DNA of 64,000 nt from Piscinibacter aquaticus (GTDB lineage: Bacteria; Pseudomonadota; Gammaproteobacteria; Burkholderiales; Burkholderiaceae_C). The stretch is from NCBI GenBank assembly GCA_007994965.1, contig VOPW01000001.1:868001-932000 (forward strand), given 5' to 3'. Positions 13,911 through 23,635 of the stretch are shown here, piece by piece (the stretch's first letter is position 1; every line of letters begins with the position of its first letter). A program made the translations under genes and the position numbers. Below the pieces are notes generated by a model, which saw nothing but the letters and a program-made list of their open reading frames with translations, ran no database searches and had not been told where the DNA came from.

Positions 13911-14518
13911 GGCTTGACGGCCTCCAGCTCCCACAGGTAGTGGCTCAGCTGGCCCTTGAGCGTGTGCTGCAGCAGCCGCACCTTCTGGCGCCAGTTCGGC
14001 GGCTCGGCCAGTTCGCTGTCGCGCGGCACGGCCCAGCCGCAGCGGCGGGTGCGGAAGCCGCCGACGAAGCCATACATGCGCGCGCCGGGCGGGTCGCCGA
14101 CGAAATAGTGGTGGGTTTCCTCGGTGATGATGTTCACGTGCGTCGGGTCGCGAAAGGCGTGGGCGCGCGGAAAGGCCGGCGTCAGCGCATAGAACAGCCC
14201 GCCCGGCGCGAGCACGCGCCACACCTCGTTCATCAGCTCGACGAACGGAAAGCGCGTGGCCCGGCCGTCGACGGTGGGCAGCACCCTGGGCACATGCTCG
14301 ATGAAGTCGAAGGCCGACACCGAGCCGAAGTGGCCGTCGGGGAATGGGATGGGCTGCAGCGTCAGGTTGGCCTCGGTGAAGTGGAAGCCCGTGGCGGCGT
14401 TCGCGGCCCGGCGGATGTCGATGCCGAACAGCTCCGGGCGCCGGTACGGGTTGCGCGGCATGGCGCCGCAACCGAGATCCAGGTGGCGCCGTTGCGCCGG
14501 CGTAGCGTCGATGCTCAT
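13907..14518 (-). CDS. SAM-dependent methyltransferase (class I)
   Basis: 203-residue class I methyltransferase. HLDLGCGAMPRNPYRR is the SAM-binding motif I, FGIDIRR the acidic end of beta-2, and SAFDFIEHVPRVLP motif II. WRVLAPGGLFYALTPAFP matches motif III of methyltransferases found in glycan clusters. The ATG at 14518 overlaps the upstream GT4 stop (ATGA), and its stop overlaps the WbsX-like start. It may cap or decorate the glycan, but the substrate is a guess. Reading frame intact. Confidence 0.87.
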   Translation of the reverse strand: MSIDATPAQRRHLDLGCGAMPRNPYRRPELFGIDIRRAANAATGFHFTEANLTLQPIPFPDGHFGSVSAFDFIEHVPRVLPTVDGRATRFPFVELMNEVWRVLAPGGLFYALTPAFPRAHAFRDPTHVNIITEETHHYFVGDPPGARMYGFVGGFRTRRCGWAVPRDSELAEPPNWRQKVRLLQHTLKGQLSHYLWELEAVKP

Positions 14519-15611
14519 GTGGGCTCCGTGGGGTCTGCAGACGAAGAAGCTTTCAGCCGCTCGACCCATGCCAGCAAGGTGTCGAGATGGGCCTGGGTGT
14601 CCGGCGCGTAACCGATGTGGCGCAGGGGCTGCGCCAGCCTTGCCCTGCCCGAGCGCAAGCGGTCGAGCGCCGCGTCGACGGCTGCCGCGACGCTCTCGGG
14701 GTGGTCCGCGTCGAAGCGCAGAGCGGCTTCGTCATCGAGGGTCTCGGCGCAGCCGACACGCCGTTCGACCAGCACCGGCGTCCCGCACAGGACCGACTCG
14801 ATGCCGACCAGCCCGAACGGCTCGTACCGCGAGGGCATGAAGGTGAAGTCGGCCGCGGGATAGATCTCTTCCATGGCCGTGCGGTAGCCGACATAGCGCA
14901 CGTGGGGCGCCTGAACATCCGGCGGGCGGCCCGCGACCAGCAGCACCGCGCCGCGCCCGCGCAGCGCCTCCACGGCGAGATCCAGCCCCTTGCGGGCGTG
15001 GCCGGTGGAGGCGAGCAGGAAGGCACACTGCGCTTCGTCGACGCCGAGTGCCGAACGCAGCGCCCGGCGCCGAGCAGGATCGACGGGACGGAAGCGGTCC
15101 GTGTCGACCGGCGGATAGGCCACGTGGATCTTGGCCGCATCCACGCCATAGTGCTCCACGACCTGATCCGCCAGCAGGCGTGAGTGCGCGACGATGACGC
15201 GCGAGTTCTGGAGGTGCGCGCGCTCGAGGGCCATCTTGCGCCGATCCCACCATCCGGCGCCGCGGCCCATGGCGGCCAGATACGCCGGGTGGTTGCTGCC
15301 GCAGATCGCGATGTCAGCGGCGCCGGTCTGGTTCAGCGCCACCAGGGGATACCAGTTCCTCGCCGCCTTCAGCTGCCGCAGCCGGCGGTCGAACCGGGCG
15401 TCGCGGAGCTTGCCGGGCAGCCAGCCGACGGAGACCGTCACGGCATCGACCCACGCCGCCTCCTCGAGCCGGCGGTCCAGATCTTGACCACCACGAGCGG
15501 ACGAATGCCCCGCTCGTGCAGGCCCCGCACCAGCGTCAGCAAGTACCGCTCGATGCCCCCGCTGTGGCGAAGCGCATGGTTGCTGATGACGAGCGGCGCA
15601 GGCTGCGGCAC
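14515..15611 (-). CDS. Family 4 glycosyltransferase (one frameshift)
   Basis: About 365 residues. The C-terminal domain has the GT4 pattern: LLASTGHARKGLDLAVEAL, VLLVAGRPP, then PSRYEPFGLVGIESVLCGTP, where the ExFGxxxxE motif holds the nucleotide sugar. The N-terminus VISNHALRHSGGIERYL is the glycine-rich acceptor side. The GTG at 15611 lies six bases after the AhpD-like stop. A frame change near 15482 splits the two domains. It is likely a retaining enzyme extending a lipid-linked or LPS glycan. Confidence 0.85.
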
Positions 15612-15616
15612 AGGTG

Positions 15617-16201
15617 TCAGCCCTTGGCCTTGGGCACCCGGCCGAGCAGGAAGAACTCGGGGTTGGGCTGCATCGACACCGGGTTGGCCATGCGGTTGGA
15701 GAGGCCGAACAGCGCGGTGATCGCGCCGATGTCCCAGATGTCCTCGTCGCTGAAGCCGTGCGCACGCAGCGCGGCGAAGTCGGCCTCGTCGACCTCGGCC
15801 GAGCGCAGGCAGACCTTCATCGCAAAGTCGAGCATCGCGCGCTGGCGCGGCGAGATGTCGGCCTTGCGGTAGTTCACCGCCACCTGGTCGGCGAGCAGCG
15901 GCTTCTTCTCGTAGATGCGCAGGATCGCGCCATGCGCCACCACGCAGTACAGGCAGTTGTTCGCGCCGCTGGTGGCCACCACGATCATCTCCTTCTCGCC
16001 CTTGGTGAGGCCGGAGGGGCGCAGCATCAGCGCGTCGTGGTAGGCGAAGAAGGCGCGGAACTCGTCGGGGCGGTGCGCGAGCGCGAGGAAGACGTTGGGC
16101 ACGAAGCCCGACTTCTCCTGCACTTCGACGATGCGCGCGCGCACGTCGTCGGGCAGCGTCTCGAGGGCGGGAACGGGATAACGCGAGATCGGTGCGTTCA
16201 T
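15617..16201 (-). CDS. AhpD-like peroxidase-related protein (carboxymuconolactone decarboxylase fold)
   Basis: 194 residues with the AhpD active motif NNCLYCVVAHG (CxxCxxxH) near residue 85, preceded by TKGEKEMIVVATSGA. This fits the uncharacterised peroxidase-related subfamily of the CMD superfamily, which reduces peroxides or disulfides with paired cysteines. The start ATG overlaps the msbA stop (ATGA), so the two are translationally coupled. Its link to an exporter and glycosyltransferases is unexplained. It may simply have been carried into this operon. Confidence 0.85.
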   Translation of the reverse strand: MNAPISRYPVPALETLPDDVRARIVEVQEKSGFVPNVFLALAHRPDEFRAFFAYHDALMLRPSGLTKGEKEMIVVATSGANNCLYCVVAHGAILRIYEKKPLLADQVAVNYRKADISPRQRAMLDFAMKVCLRSAEVDEADFAALRAHGFSDEDIWDIGAITALFGLSNRMANPVSMQPNPEFFLLGRVPKAKG

Positions 16202-17939
16202 GCGGGGCTCCTGAACTGAAGGGCATGCAGCCGGGCATACAGGCCTCCGGCGGCGAGCAGCTCGGCGTGGCTGCCCTGTTCGACGACGCGGCCGGCCTCG
16301 AGCGCGACGATGCGGTCGGCGCGCTCGATGGTCGACAGGCGGTGCGCGATGACGATGCTGGTGCGGCCCTTCATCAGCCGCTCCAGCGCTTCCTGCACGA
16401 GCCGCTCGGATTCGGAATCGAGCGCCGAGGTGGCTTCGTCGAGCACGAGGATGGGCGCGTCCTTGTAGATCGCGCGGGCGATCGCCAGGCGCTGGCGCTG
16501 GCCGCCGGAGAGCTGGCTGCCGTTGTGGCCCACCGGCGTGTCCAGACCCTGCGGCAGCGTCTGCACGAAGTCGAGCAGGTTGGCGCCGCGCAGCGCCTCG
16601 GTGACACGGGCGGTGTCGATGGTCTCGCTGAGCGCCACGTTGGCGGCCACGCTGTCGTTGAACAGCACCACGTCCTGGCTGACCAGCGCGAACTGGCGAC
16701 GCAGCGCAGCCATGTCCCACTCGGGCAGCGGCGTGCCGTCGAGCAGCACGGTGCCGCCGGTGGGCTCGAGGAAGCGCGGCAGCAGGTTGACGATGGTGCT
16801 CTTGCCCGCGCCGGAAGGCCCGACCAGCGCCACCGTCTCGCCGGGCCGCAGGCTCAGCGTGACGCCGTCGAGCGCCGGTGCGGCGGCGCCTTCGTAATGC
16901 AGCGACACGTCGCGCAGTTCGATGCGGCCTGCGCAGCGGGCCGGCGCGTGGCTGCCGCCGGCTTCCACCGGCGTGGTGTCGATCAGCTGGATGCCACGCT
17001 CGAGCGCCGCCAGGCCGCGGGTGATCGGGCCGGCGATCTCGGACAGGTGCTTGATCGGCGCCACCAGCTGCAGCATCGCCATCACGAAGGCGACGAAGCC
17101 GCCGACCGATCCGCCGCTCTGGCTGCTCTGCCATAGCGCGACGACGATCACCGCCGACAGCGCGCAGGCGGCCAGCAGCTGCGTCAGCGGCGTCATCGTT
17201 GCCGCGGCCACCGCCGCCTTCACCGACAGCCGGCGCACCGAATCGCTGACCCGCCCGAAGCGCGAGCGTTCGCTGGCCTGCGCGCCGTGCAGCCGCACGA
17301 TGCGCCACGCGAGCACGTTCTCCTCGACCACGTAGGCCAGCTCGTCGATCGCCTTCTGGCCCTCCACCGTCAACCGGTGCAGCCGCCGGCTCAGCGTGCG
17401 CATGATCCACGCCACCGCCGGGAAGAGCACGCCGACGAACAGCGTGAGCTTCCAGTTCAGCCAGAGCAGGTAGCCCAGCAGCGCCACCAGCGTCAGCGAA
17501 TCGCGCACCAGCGTGGTCAGCGACTGCGTGAGCTGGTAGGCGCCGGCCTGGATCTCGAAGGTGACGGTGTTGATCAGGTTGCTCGCCGCATGACGCGAGA
17601 ACAGCGCAGGCTGTGCGTTCATGAGCCGTTCGAACAGCGCGCTGCGCAGATCGACCATCGCGCGGTTGGCGGCCCAGGCCAGGCCGTACTGGGCGACGAA
17701 GCCGGCGAAGCCGCGCAGGCCGAACAGGCCGACGATGATCAGCGGGATCTGCCACAGCGGCAGCGCACGTTGCTGGAAGCCGGCATCCAGCAGGTGCTTC
17801 ATGAACGACGGGATCAGCGGCTCGGTGAGCGCGCCGACGACCGCGCCCGCGGCCGCCAGCGCCAGCCCGCGCCGGCTGGAAGCGAAGAAGGGCGCGATCC
17901 GCCTCAGGCGTCGGGTGAGCGTCTGGGGGTATCGGGCAT
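16198..17939 (-). CDS. msbA: MsbA-type lipid A/glycolipid ABC exporter (one frameshift near the start)
   Basis: About 580 residues: an N-terminal six-helix export domain and a C-terminal ATPase with Walker A GPSGAGKST, Q-loop ALVSQDVVLFND, signature LSGGQRQRLAIARA, Walker B ILVLDEATSALD and H-loop IAHRLST. The fused half-transporter of this size next to LPS glycosyltransferases is typical of MsbA, which flips lipid A-core across the inner membrane. The true start is probably ATG at 17939. One C is missing in the CCCCC run just downstream, so the ATG and body are in different frames. First gene of the glycan operon, divergent from a WaaE-like gene 72 bases away. Confidence 0.88.
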
Positions 17940-18011
17940 GGGCGGCGATTATGCGCCGCCCTCCGTGGCGGCCTGCCTACAATGGCGGGTTGCTCCGCGG
18001 TGCGAGCGCGC

Positions 18012-18829
18012 ATGACCCAGCCCCGACTCTCCGTCATCCTGATCACCAAGAACGAGGCGCACAACATCGAGGACTGCCTGCGCTCGGTGCAGGGCCGGCC
18101 GACGAGATCGTGGTGGTCGACTCGGGCAGCCGCGACGGCACGGTGGAGATCGCGCAGCGCCTGGGCGCGCGGGTCACGGTGACACCCGACTGGCCCGGGT
18201 TCGGCGTGCAGAAGGGCCGCGCGCTGGCGCAGGCCACGGGGCAGTGGGTGCTGAGCCTGGATGCCGACGAGCGCGTCAGCCCCGAGCTGGCCGCGCGGAT
18301 CCGCCGGGTCGTGGGCGGGCCGGTCGCCGATACAAGTGGTCAAGCTTTTGCGGCGGAAAGCGGCACCGGCGGTGCGACACTCGGCTTCGAACTGTCGCGC
18401 CTGTCGAGCTTCTGCGGCCAGTGGATGCGGCACGGCGACTGGTACCCCGACCGGGTGCTGCGCCTGTTCCGCCGCGGCCACGGTCGCTTCACCGAAGATC
18501 TGGTCCACGAGCGCATCGTGGTCGACGGCCCGGTGGGCCGCCTCGAAGGAGACCTGCTGCACCACACCATGCCCAGCCTCGACGACGCCCTCGACAAGAT
18601 GAACCGCTACACCAGTGGCCGCGCGCTCGATCGCGTGCGCGCCGGCAAGCGGGGCAGCCTGGGCGGCGCGCTGGGGCACGGGCTGTGGGCCTTCCTGCGC
18701 AGCTACGTGCTCAAGCGCGGCTTCCTCGATGGACGGCTCGGCTTCGTGCTGGCCGTGTACATCGCCGAGGGCACCTACTACCGTTACCTGAAGATGGCGT
18801 ATGCGCCCAACACGCCACAGCTGCGCTGA
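18012..18829 (+). CDS. WaaE/KdtX-like LPS core glycosyltransferase (one frameshift)
   Basis: About 272-residue GT2 enzyme of the WaaE/KdtX type, which adds glucose to the LPS inner core. Seen are LSVILITKNEAHNIEDCL, EIVVVDSGSRDGTVEI, LSLDADERVSPEL (the DXD region), RLSSFCGQWMRHGDWYPD and the basic amphipathic C-terminus. One base is lost near 18093. A TACAAT -10-like box at 17979-17984 precedes the ATG at 18012. The stretch around 18330-18360 is visibly less GC-rich than its surroundings and encodes a Ser/Gly/Ala-rich insert. Confidence 0.85.
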
Positions 18830-18881
18830 TCCGCGTCGAATTGCATTGAACTCTTGCGCGCCCGTTGACTCACTTGCACCC

Positions 18882-20159
18882 ATGCTGACAAGAAGAAACA
18901 TCCTTGCCGCCGGCACGGCCGGTGGTGCGCTGCCCGCCTGGGCGCAGTTCCGCGTCGAGATCTCCGGCGTCGGCGCCACGCAGATGCCGATCGCGATCCC
19001 GCGCTTCCGCGATGAGGACAAGCTCTCCCAGCAGGTGTCGGCGATCGTGCGCGCTGACCTCGAGCGCAGCGGTTTCTTCCGTCCGGTCGATGGCAACGGG
19101 GCGGCGATGGACGAGACGGCCCGCCCGGCAATGACCGAGTGGCGCGGCAAGGGCGTCGATGCGCTGGCTGCCGGCTCGGTGCAGCGCACGGCCGATGGCC
19201 GTGTCGACGTGCGCTTCAAGCTCTGGGACGTGGTCAAGGGCAGCGACCTGGGCGGCCAGGCCAGCGCCGTGGATCCGGCCGATCTGCGCCGGCGGCGCAC
19301 CGCATCGCCGACTACATCTACGAGAAACTGACCGGCGACAAGGGCGTTTTCTCCACCCGCATCGCCTACGTGACGCGCGGCGGCGGCCGCGCTACACGCT
19401 GCGCGTGGCCGATTCCGATGGCGAGGGCGGCCGGTGGCGCTCAACAGCCCCGAGCCGATCATCTCGCCGGCCTGGAGCCCCGATGGCCGCGAACTCGCCT
19501 ACGTGTCGTTCGAGAGCCAGAAGGCGGTGATCTATGCCCAGGAAGTGCTCAGCGGCAAGCGTCGCCCGGTGGCCAACTTCCGCGGCACGAACAGCGCGCC
19601 GGCGTGGTCGCCCGATGGCGGCACGCTGGCCGCCACGCTCTCGCGCGAGGGCGGCTCGCAGCTCTTCCTGATGGACCGCAATGGCGGCAACGTGCGCCGG
19701 CTGACCACCAGCCGGGCGATCGACACCGAGCCGGTGTTCGATCTTCCCGACGGCAAGCGCATCTACTTCGTCAGCGACCGCGGCGGCGGCCCGCAGGTGT
19801 ACCGCGTGGCGGCCGGCGGTGGCGGCGTGGAGCGCATCACCTTCGCCGGCAGCTACAACATCAGCCCGGCAGTCAGCCCGGATGGGCGCACGCTGGCCTA
19901 CATCTCGCGCCAGGGCAACAACTTCCGGCTGCACACGCTCGACCTGGCCTCGCCGGGCGCGCAGCCGGTGGCGCTGACCGACACCGTCGACGACGAGAGC
20001 CCGAGCTTCGCGCCGAACGGCAAGCTGATCATCTACGCGACGCGTGCCGGCGGCCGCGACGTGCTGATGACCACCACGCTGGATGGCCGCATCAAGGCGC
20101 GGCTCGTGTCCACCAGCGCCGACGTGCGAGAGCCGACCTGGGGCCCCTACGGCCGCTGA
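18882..20159 (+). CDS. tolB: Tol-Pal system periplasmic protein TolB (three frameshifts)
   Basis: Periplasmic beta-propeller that links the Tol inner-membrane complex to Pal and maintains outer-membrane integrity. Signal start MLTRRNILAAGTAGG, then the N-terminal domain (FRVEISGVGATQMPIAI, IADYIYEKLTGDKGVFSTRIAYV) and WSPDG/SPDG propeller repeats (PAWSPDGRELAYVSFE, APAWSPDGG, AVSPDGRTLAYIS). Indels near 19290, 19392 and 19432, each a lost base, restore 427 codons. The rest of the system (tolQRA) is not next to it in this window. It is followed by pal and cpoB, the conserved order. Confidence 0.95.
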
Positions 20160-20198
20160 GGCGCACGATCCATCTTTCATCACCACAAAGGAGTCCTC

Positions 20199-20741
20199 AT
20201 GAACACGACGTCCAAGACCCATCTGCCCAAGATCGCCCTGGCGGCGTTTGCCGCCGCCGTGCTGGCCGGCTGCTCCAGCGTGCCGCTGGACGAGAACAAG
20301 GGCGGCGCGCCGGTCGAGTCGCGCAGCACCGGTGCTGCCGGCGCGGGCGCCAGCACGGCCCAGAGCAAGGTCACGCCGGTCGACATCGCCAAGACCGACA
20401 GCACCGCGCTGAGCAACCTGCCGCGCGTGGTGTTCTTCGATTTCGACAGCTACGTCGTCAGGACGAGTTCCGCTCCACCGTCGAGGCCAATGCCAAGGTG
20501 CTGACCGCCGACCGCGCCAAGAAGGTCGTGATCGAAGGCCACACCGACGAGCGCGGCGGCCGCGAGTACAACGGCGCTGGGCCAGAAGCGCGCCGAGGCG
20601 GTGGCCAAGTCGCTGGCGCTGCTGGGTGCGCAGAACGGCCAGATGGAAGCGGTGAGCTTCGGCAAGGAGCGCCCGGCGGTGCAGGGCAGCGACGAAGCCG
20701 CGTGGGCGAAGAACCGCCGCGCCGAACTGGTCTACCGTTGA
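20199..20741 (+). CDS. pal: Peptidoglycan-associated lipoprotein Pal (two frameshifts)
   Basis: Outer-membrane lipoprotein holding peptidoglycan through an OmpA-like domain and partnering TolB. It starts MNTTSKTHLPK with an SD AAAGGAG nine bases upstream, lipobox LAGC, and a linker rich in Ala, Ser and Thr. The domain starts RVVFFDFDSY and continues through VVIEGHTDERG (the peptidoglycan-binding block) to GKERPAVQGSDEAAWAKNRR. Frame changes near 20460 (a lost A) and near 20575 in the expected EYNLALGQKRAE region. Length after correction about 181 residues. Confidence 0.94.
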
Positions 20742-20757
20742 TCCGGAGATGACGCCG

Positions 20758-21540
20758 ATGCGGGCCTTGTTGCTGCGAACCTTCACGATGCTCGGCCTCG
20801 CCGGTGCACTGGCGCTGCCGGCGCAGGCAGGCATCTTCGACGACGACGAGGCCCGCAAGGCCATCCTCGACCTGCGCCAGAAGCTCGAGGCGAGCAACGA
20901 GGCGAACCGTGCCAAGCAGGCCGAGCTGAATGCGCAGATGGCCGATCAGCTCTCGCAGCTCAAGCGCAGCCTGCTCGACCTGAACAACCAGCTCGAGGCG
21001 ATGCGCGCCGAGATGGCACGCATGCGTGGGCAGGACGAGCAGCTGGCGCGCGACGTCGCCGAGCTGCAGCGCAAGACCAAGGACGTGCAGACCGGCATCG
21101 ACGAGCGCATCCGCAAGCTCGAGCCGATCAGCGTCACGCTCGACGACAGACAGTTCCTCGCCGACCCCGAGGAGAAGCGCCTGTACGACGAAGCCTTCGG
21201 CCACATCCGCAGTGGCGACTTCGTCGCGGCGGGCAGCGGGCTGTCGGCGTTTCTCAAGCGCTACCCGGCCAGCGGCTATGCCGATTCGGCCACCTTCTGG
21301 CTGGGCAACGCGCAGTACGGGCAGCGCCAGTACAAGGAGGCGATCGCCTCGTTCCGTTCGCTGCTGGCGCGCAACCCGTCGCACCCGAAGGCCTCGGAGG
21401 CGATGCTGGCGGTCGCCAACTGCCAGATCGAGCTGAAGGATCCGAAGGGCGCGCGCAAGACCATCGGCGAGCTGGTGCAGGCCTATCCGAAGTCGGAAGC
21501 CGCTCAGGCGGGCCGCGAGCGCCTGGCCTCGCTGAAGTAG
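20758..21540 (+). CDS. cpoB: Tol-Pal-associated cell-division coordinator CpoB (YbgF)
   Basis: Periplasmic protein of about 260 residues: signal peptide ending ALPAQA, an N-terminal coiled coil (LRQKLEASNEANRAKQAELN and onwards) and C-terminal TPR repeats (YDEAFGHIRSGDF, SATFWLGNAQYGQRQYKEAI, HPKASEAMLAVANC). CpoB couples outer-membrane constriction to septal peptidoglycan synthesis. I chose the ATG at 20758 because GGAG (20745-20748) lies nine bases away. The ATG at 20749 would touch it. Intact frame. A GCAGCGC/GCGCTGC hairpin follows the stop. Confidence 0.93.
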   Translation: MRALLLRTFTMLGLAGALALPAQAGIFDDDEARKAILDLRQKLEASNEANRAKQAELNAQMADQLSQLKRSLLDLNNQLEAMRAEMARMRGQDEQLARDVAELQRKTKDVQTGIDERIRKLEPISVTLDDRQFLADPEEKRLYDEAFGHIRSGDFVAAGSGLSAFLKRYPASGYADSATFWLGNAQYGQRQYKEAIASFRSLLARNPSHPKASEAMLAVANCQIELKDPKGARKTIGELVQAYPKSEAAQAGRERLASLK

Positions 21541-21574
21541 GGAACCGTCAGAGGTCGTCCCGGCCGCGAGAAGG

Positions 21575-21592
21575 GCAGCGCGCAGGCGCTGC
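21575..21592 (+). terminator. Hairpin after cpoB
   Basis: Perfect 7-bp stem GCAGCGC / GCGCTGC with loop GCAG, 34 bases after the cpoB stop. It is followed by TTAAAAT, not a clean T-run, so it may be a weak terminator. The TAAAAT at 21594-21599 may also serve as the -10 box of the next gene, which starts only seven bases later. Confidence 0.45.
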
Positions 21593-21605
21593 TTAAAATC
21601 GCGGC

Positions 21606-22721
21606 ATGCAGGACATCGACATCGCGGCGCTGAGCCGCACCGTGCTGTGGGCCTCGTTCGCCCTGGCCGTGATCTTCGGCGCGATCGCGCAGCGCACCCA
21701 CTTCTGCACCATGGGTGCGGTCTCCGACATCATGACCATGGGCGACTGGTCGCGCATGCGCATGTGGGTCACCGCCATGGGTGTGGCCATGATCGGCTTC
21801 AACGCGATGGTGGCGCTCGGCTGGCTGCAGGCGGCGAATACCGTCTATGCCGGGCCGCGCTTCATCTGGCTGTCGGCCCTGGTCGGCGGGGCGATGTTCG
21901 GGTTCGGCATGGTGCTGGCCTCGGGCTGCGGCAGCAAGACGCTGGTGCGCATCGGCGGCGGCAACCTGAAATCGCTCGTCGTCTTCTTCGTGCTCGGCTT
22001 CGCGGCCTTCGCGACGATGCGCGGCATCACCGCGGTGCTGCGCGTGAATACCGTCGATGCGGTGGCTGTCGAATTCGCCGGCGGGCAGGATCTGCCCACC
22101 TTGCTGGCCGGCGCCACCGGCGTCGCGAAGAACACGCTGGCCGCGGTGCTGGGCATCGGGCTCGGTGCGGCGCTGCTGGTGTGGTCGCTGATGCGGCGCG
22201 AGGGCCGCAGCGCCGACAACCTGCTCGGCGGGCTCGGCCTCGGCGCCATCATCGCCGCGCTGTGGTGGGTGTCGGGCCGGCTCGGCCACGTGGCGGAAGA
22301 CCCGAACACGCTGGAAGAGGTGTTCGTCGCCACCAACTCGCGCGGCATGGAATCGCTGACCTTCGTCGCGCCGATGGCCTACACGATCGACTGGCTGATC
22401 TTCTTCAGCGACAAGAGCAAGGTGCTGACGATCGCCATCGTCACCACCGTGGGCGTCGTGGTCGGCTCGGCGCTGTATGCGCTGGCCTCGCGCAGCTTCC
22501 GCTGGGAGGGCTTCCGCAATGCCGGCGACACCGCGCACCATCTGGTCGGCGCGGTACTGATGGGTGTGGGCGGCGTCACCGCGATGGGCTGCACGATCGG
22601 CCAGGGCCTGTCGGGCCTGTCGACGCTGAGCCTCACGAGCTTCGTTGCCATCGCCGCGATCATCCTCGGCGCGGTGGCAGGCCTGAAGTACCAGTTCTGG
22701 CTGATCGAGCGCTCGGCATGA
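21606..22721 (+). CDS. YeeE/YedE-family (TsuA-like) thiosulfate/sulfur transporter
   Basis: 371-residue inner-membrane protein with many hydrophobic segments and the conserved cysteines of the YeeE/YedE family: HFCTMGAVSD near residue 36, ASGCGSKTLVR near 104 and AMGCTIGQGLSG near 326. In TsuA such cysteines pass thiosulfate through the membrane. This is the fused long form. It shares an ATGA overlap with tcdA, a tRNA-modification gene, so imported sulfur could feed the same physiology, though that link is speculative. Intact frame. Confidence 0.88.
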   Translation: MQDIDIAALSRTVLWASFALAVIFGAIAQRTHFCTMGAVSDIMTMGDWSRMRMWVTAMGVAMIGFNAMVALGWLQAANTVYAGPRFIWLSALVGGAMFGFGMVLASGCGSKTLVRIGGGNLKSLVVFFVLGFAAFATMRGITAVLRVNTVDAVAVEFAGGQDLPTLLAGATGVAKNTLAAVLGIGLGAALLVWSLMRREGRSADNLLGGLGLGAIIAALWWVSGRLGHVAEDPNTLEEVFVATNSRGMESLTFVAPMAYTIDWLIFFSDKSKVLTIAIVTTVGVVVGSALYALASRSFRWEGFRNAGDTAHHLVGAVLMGVGGVTAMGCTIGQGLSGLSTLSLTSFVAIAAIILGAVAGLKYQFWLIERSA

Positions 22722-23494
22722 GCGCCGTCGTGCCGCTGCCGGCCGACGCCGATCTCGAGCGGCGCTTCGGCGGGCTTCGGCGTCTGTATGGCGACGCGGC
22801 GTATGCGCGCCTTCGCGCCGCACGCATCGCCGTGATCGGCGTCGGTGGCGTGGGCTCGTGGGCCGCCGAGGTGCTGGCGCGCAGCGGCGTGGCCGAACTG
22901 ACGCTGGTCGATCTGGACCACGTCGCCGAATCGAACATCAACCGGCAGGTGCAGGCGCTCGGCGCGACGGTGGGGCTGGCAAAGGTGAGGGCGCTGGCGG
23001 CGCGCTTTGCCGACATCCACCCGCATTGCCGCGTGCACGAGGTCGAGGAGTTTGCGCAGGCTGACAACTGGCCGGGCCTGCTGCCGCATCCGGTGGACGT
23101 GGTGATCGACGCTTGCGACCAGTTGCGCGCGAAGGTGGCGATGGCCGCCTGGTCGCTGGGCACGAAGGTGCCGCTGGTGGTGGTGGGCGCGGCCGGCGGC
23201 AAGCGCAAGCCGCAGGCCGTGGAGGTGGACGACCTCGCCGCGGCCACGCACGATCCGCTGCTCGCGGGGCTGCGCCAGCGCCTGCGCCAGCAGCATGGCG
23301 TCGCACGCAAGGGGCCGATGGGCGTGCGCTGCGTGTTCTCGCGGGAGCCGGTGGTGCTGCCAGCTGCGGCCGATGCCTGCGACGTCGAAGGCAACCTCAA
23401 CTGCCACGGCTATGGCTCGACGGTGAGCGTGACGGCCACCTTCGGCATGGTGGCCGCGCAAGTTGCGCTAGAATGCGCGGCTGTCGGGAGCTGA
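22718..23494 (+). CDS. tcdA: tRNA threonylcarbamoyladenosine dehydratase TcdA
   Basis: 258-residue E1-like (ThiF/MoeB-fold) enzyme that cyclises t6A37 in tRNAs to ct6A with ATP. Features are VIGVGGVGSWAAEVLARSG (nucleotide-binding loop), LVDLDHVAESNINRQ and VIDACDQLRAKVAM. KGPMGVRCVFSREPV and CNCHGYGS-like NLNCHGYGSTVSV close the domain. Starts four bases inside the transporter gene. A pair of tRNA-Lys genes, targets of t6A-type modification because they read AAA/AAG, lies just downstream. Confidence 0.92.
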   Translation: MSAVVPLPADADLERRFGGLRRLYGDAAYARLRAARIAVIGVGGVGSWAAEVLARSGVAELTLVDLDHVAESNINRQVQALGATVGLAKVRALAARFADIHPHCRVHEVEEFAQADNWPGLLPHPVDVVIDACDQLRAKVAMAAWSLGTKVPLVVVGAAGGKRKPQAVEVDDLAAATHDPLLAGLRQRLRQQHGVARKGPMGVRCVFSREPVVLPAAADACDVEGNLNCHGYGSTVSVTATFGMVAAQVALECAAVGS

Positions 23495-23512
23495 GGGCTC
23501 GCAAAGCGTTGC

Positions 23513-23518
23513 TATAAT
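23513..23518 (+). promoter_or_regulatory. Likely -10 box for the tRNA-Lys pair
   Basis: A perfect TATAAT ends 12 bases before the first tRNA-Lys. No good -35 hexamer is visible at 17 bases, so this is a partial promoter call. Transcripts from tcdA could also run through. Confidence 0.5.
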
Positions 23519-23530
23519 CGCAGGCTTTTC

Positions 23531-23606
23531 GGGTCGTTAGCTCAGTCGGTAGAGCAGCGGACTTTTAATCCGTTGGTCGCAGGTTCGAATCCTGCACGAC
23601 CCACCA
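23531..23606 (+). tRNA. tRNA-Lys (anticodon TTT)
   Basis: 76-base cloverleaf with encoded CCA. The acceptor stem GGGTCGT pairs fully with ACGACCC, the D-loop carries AGCTCAGTCGGTAGAGC, the anticodon loop is CTTTTAA (TTT) and the T-arm has GGTTCGAATCC. Reads AAA and AAG lysine codons. Confidence 0.97.
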
Positions 23607-23635
23607 CCGAAGGTGGCACGAATTCGGAAGGTTTC

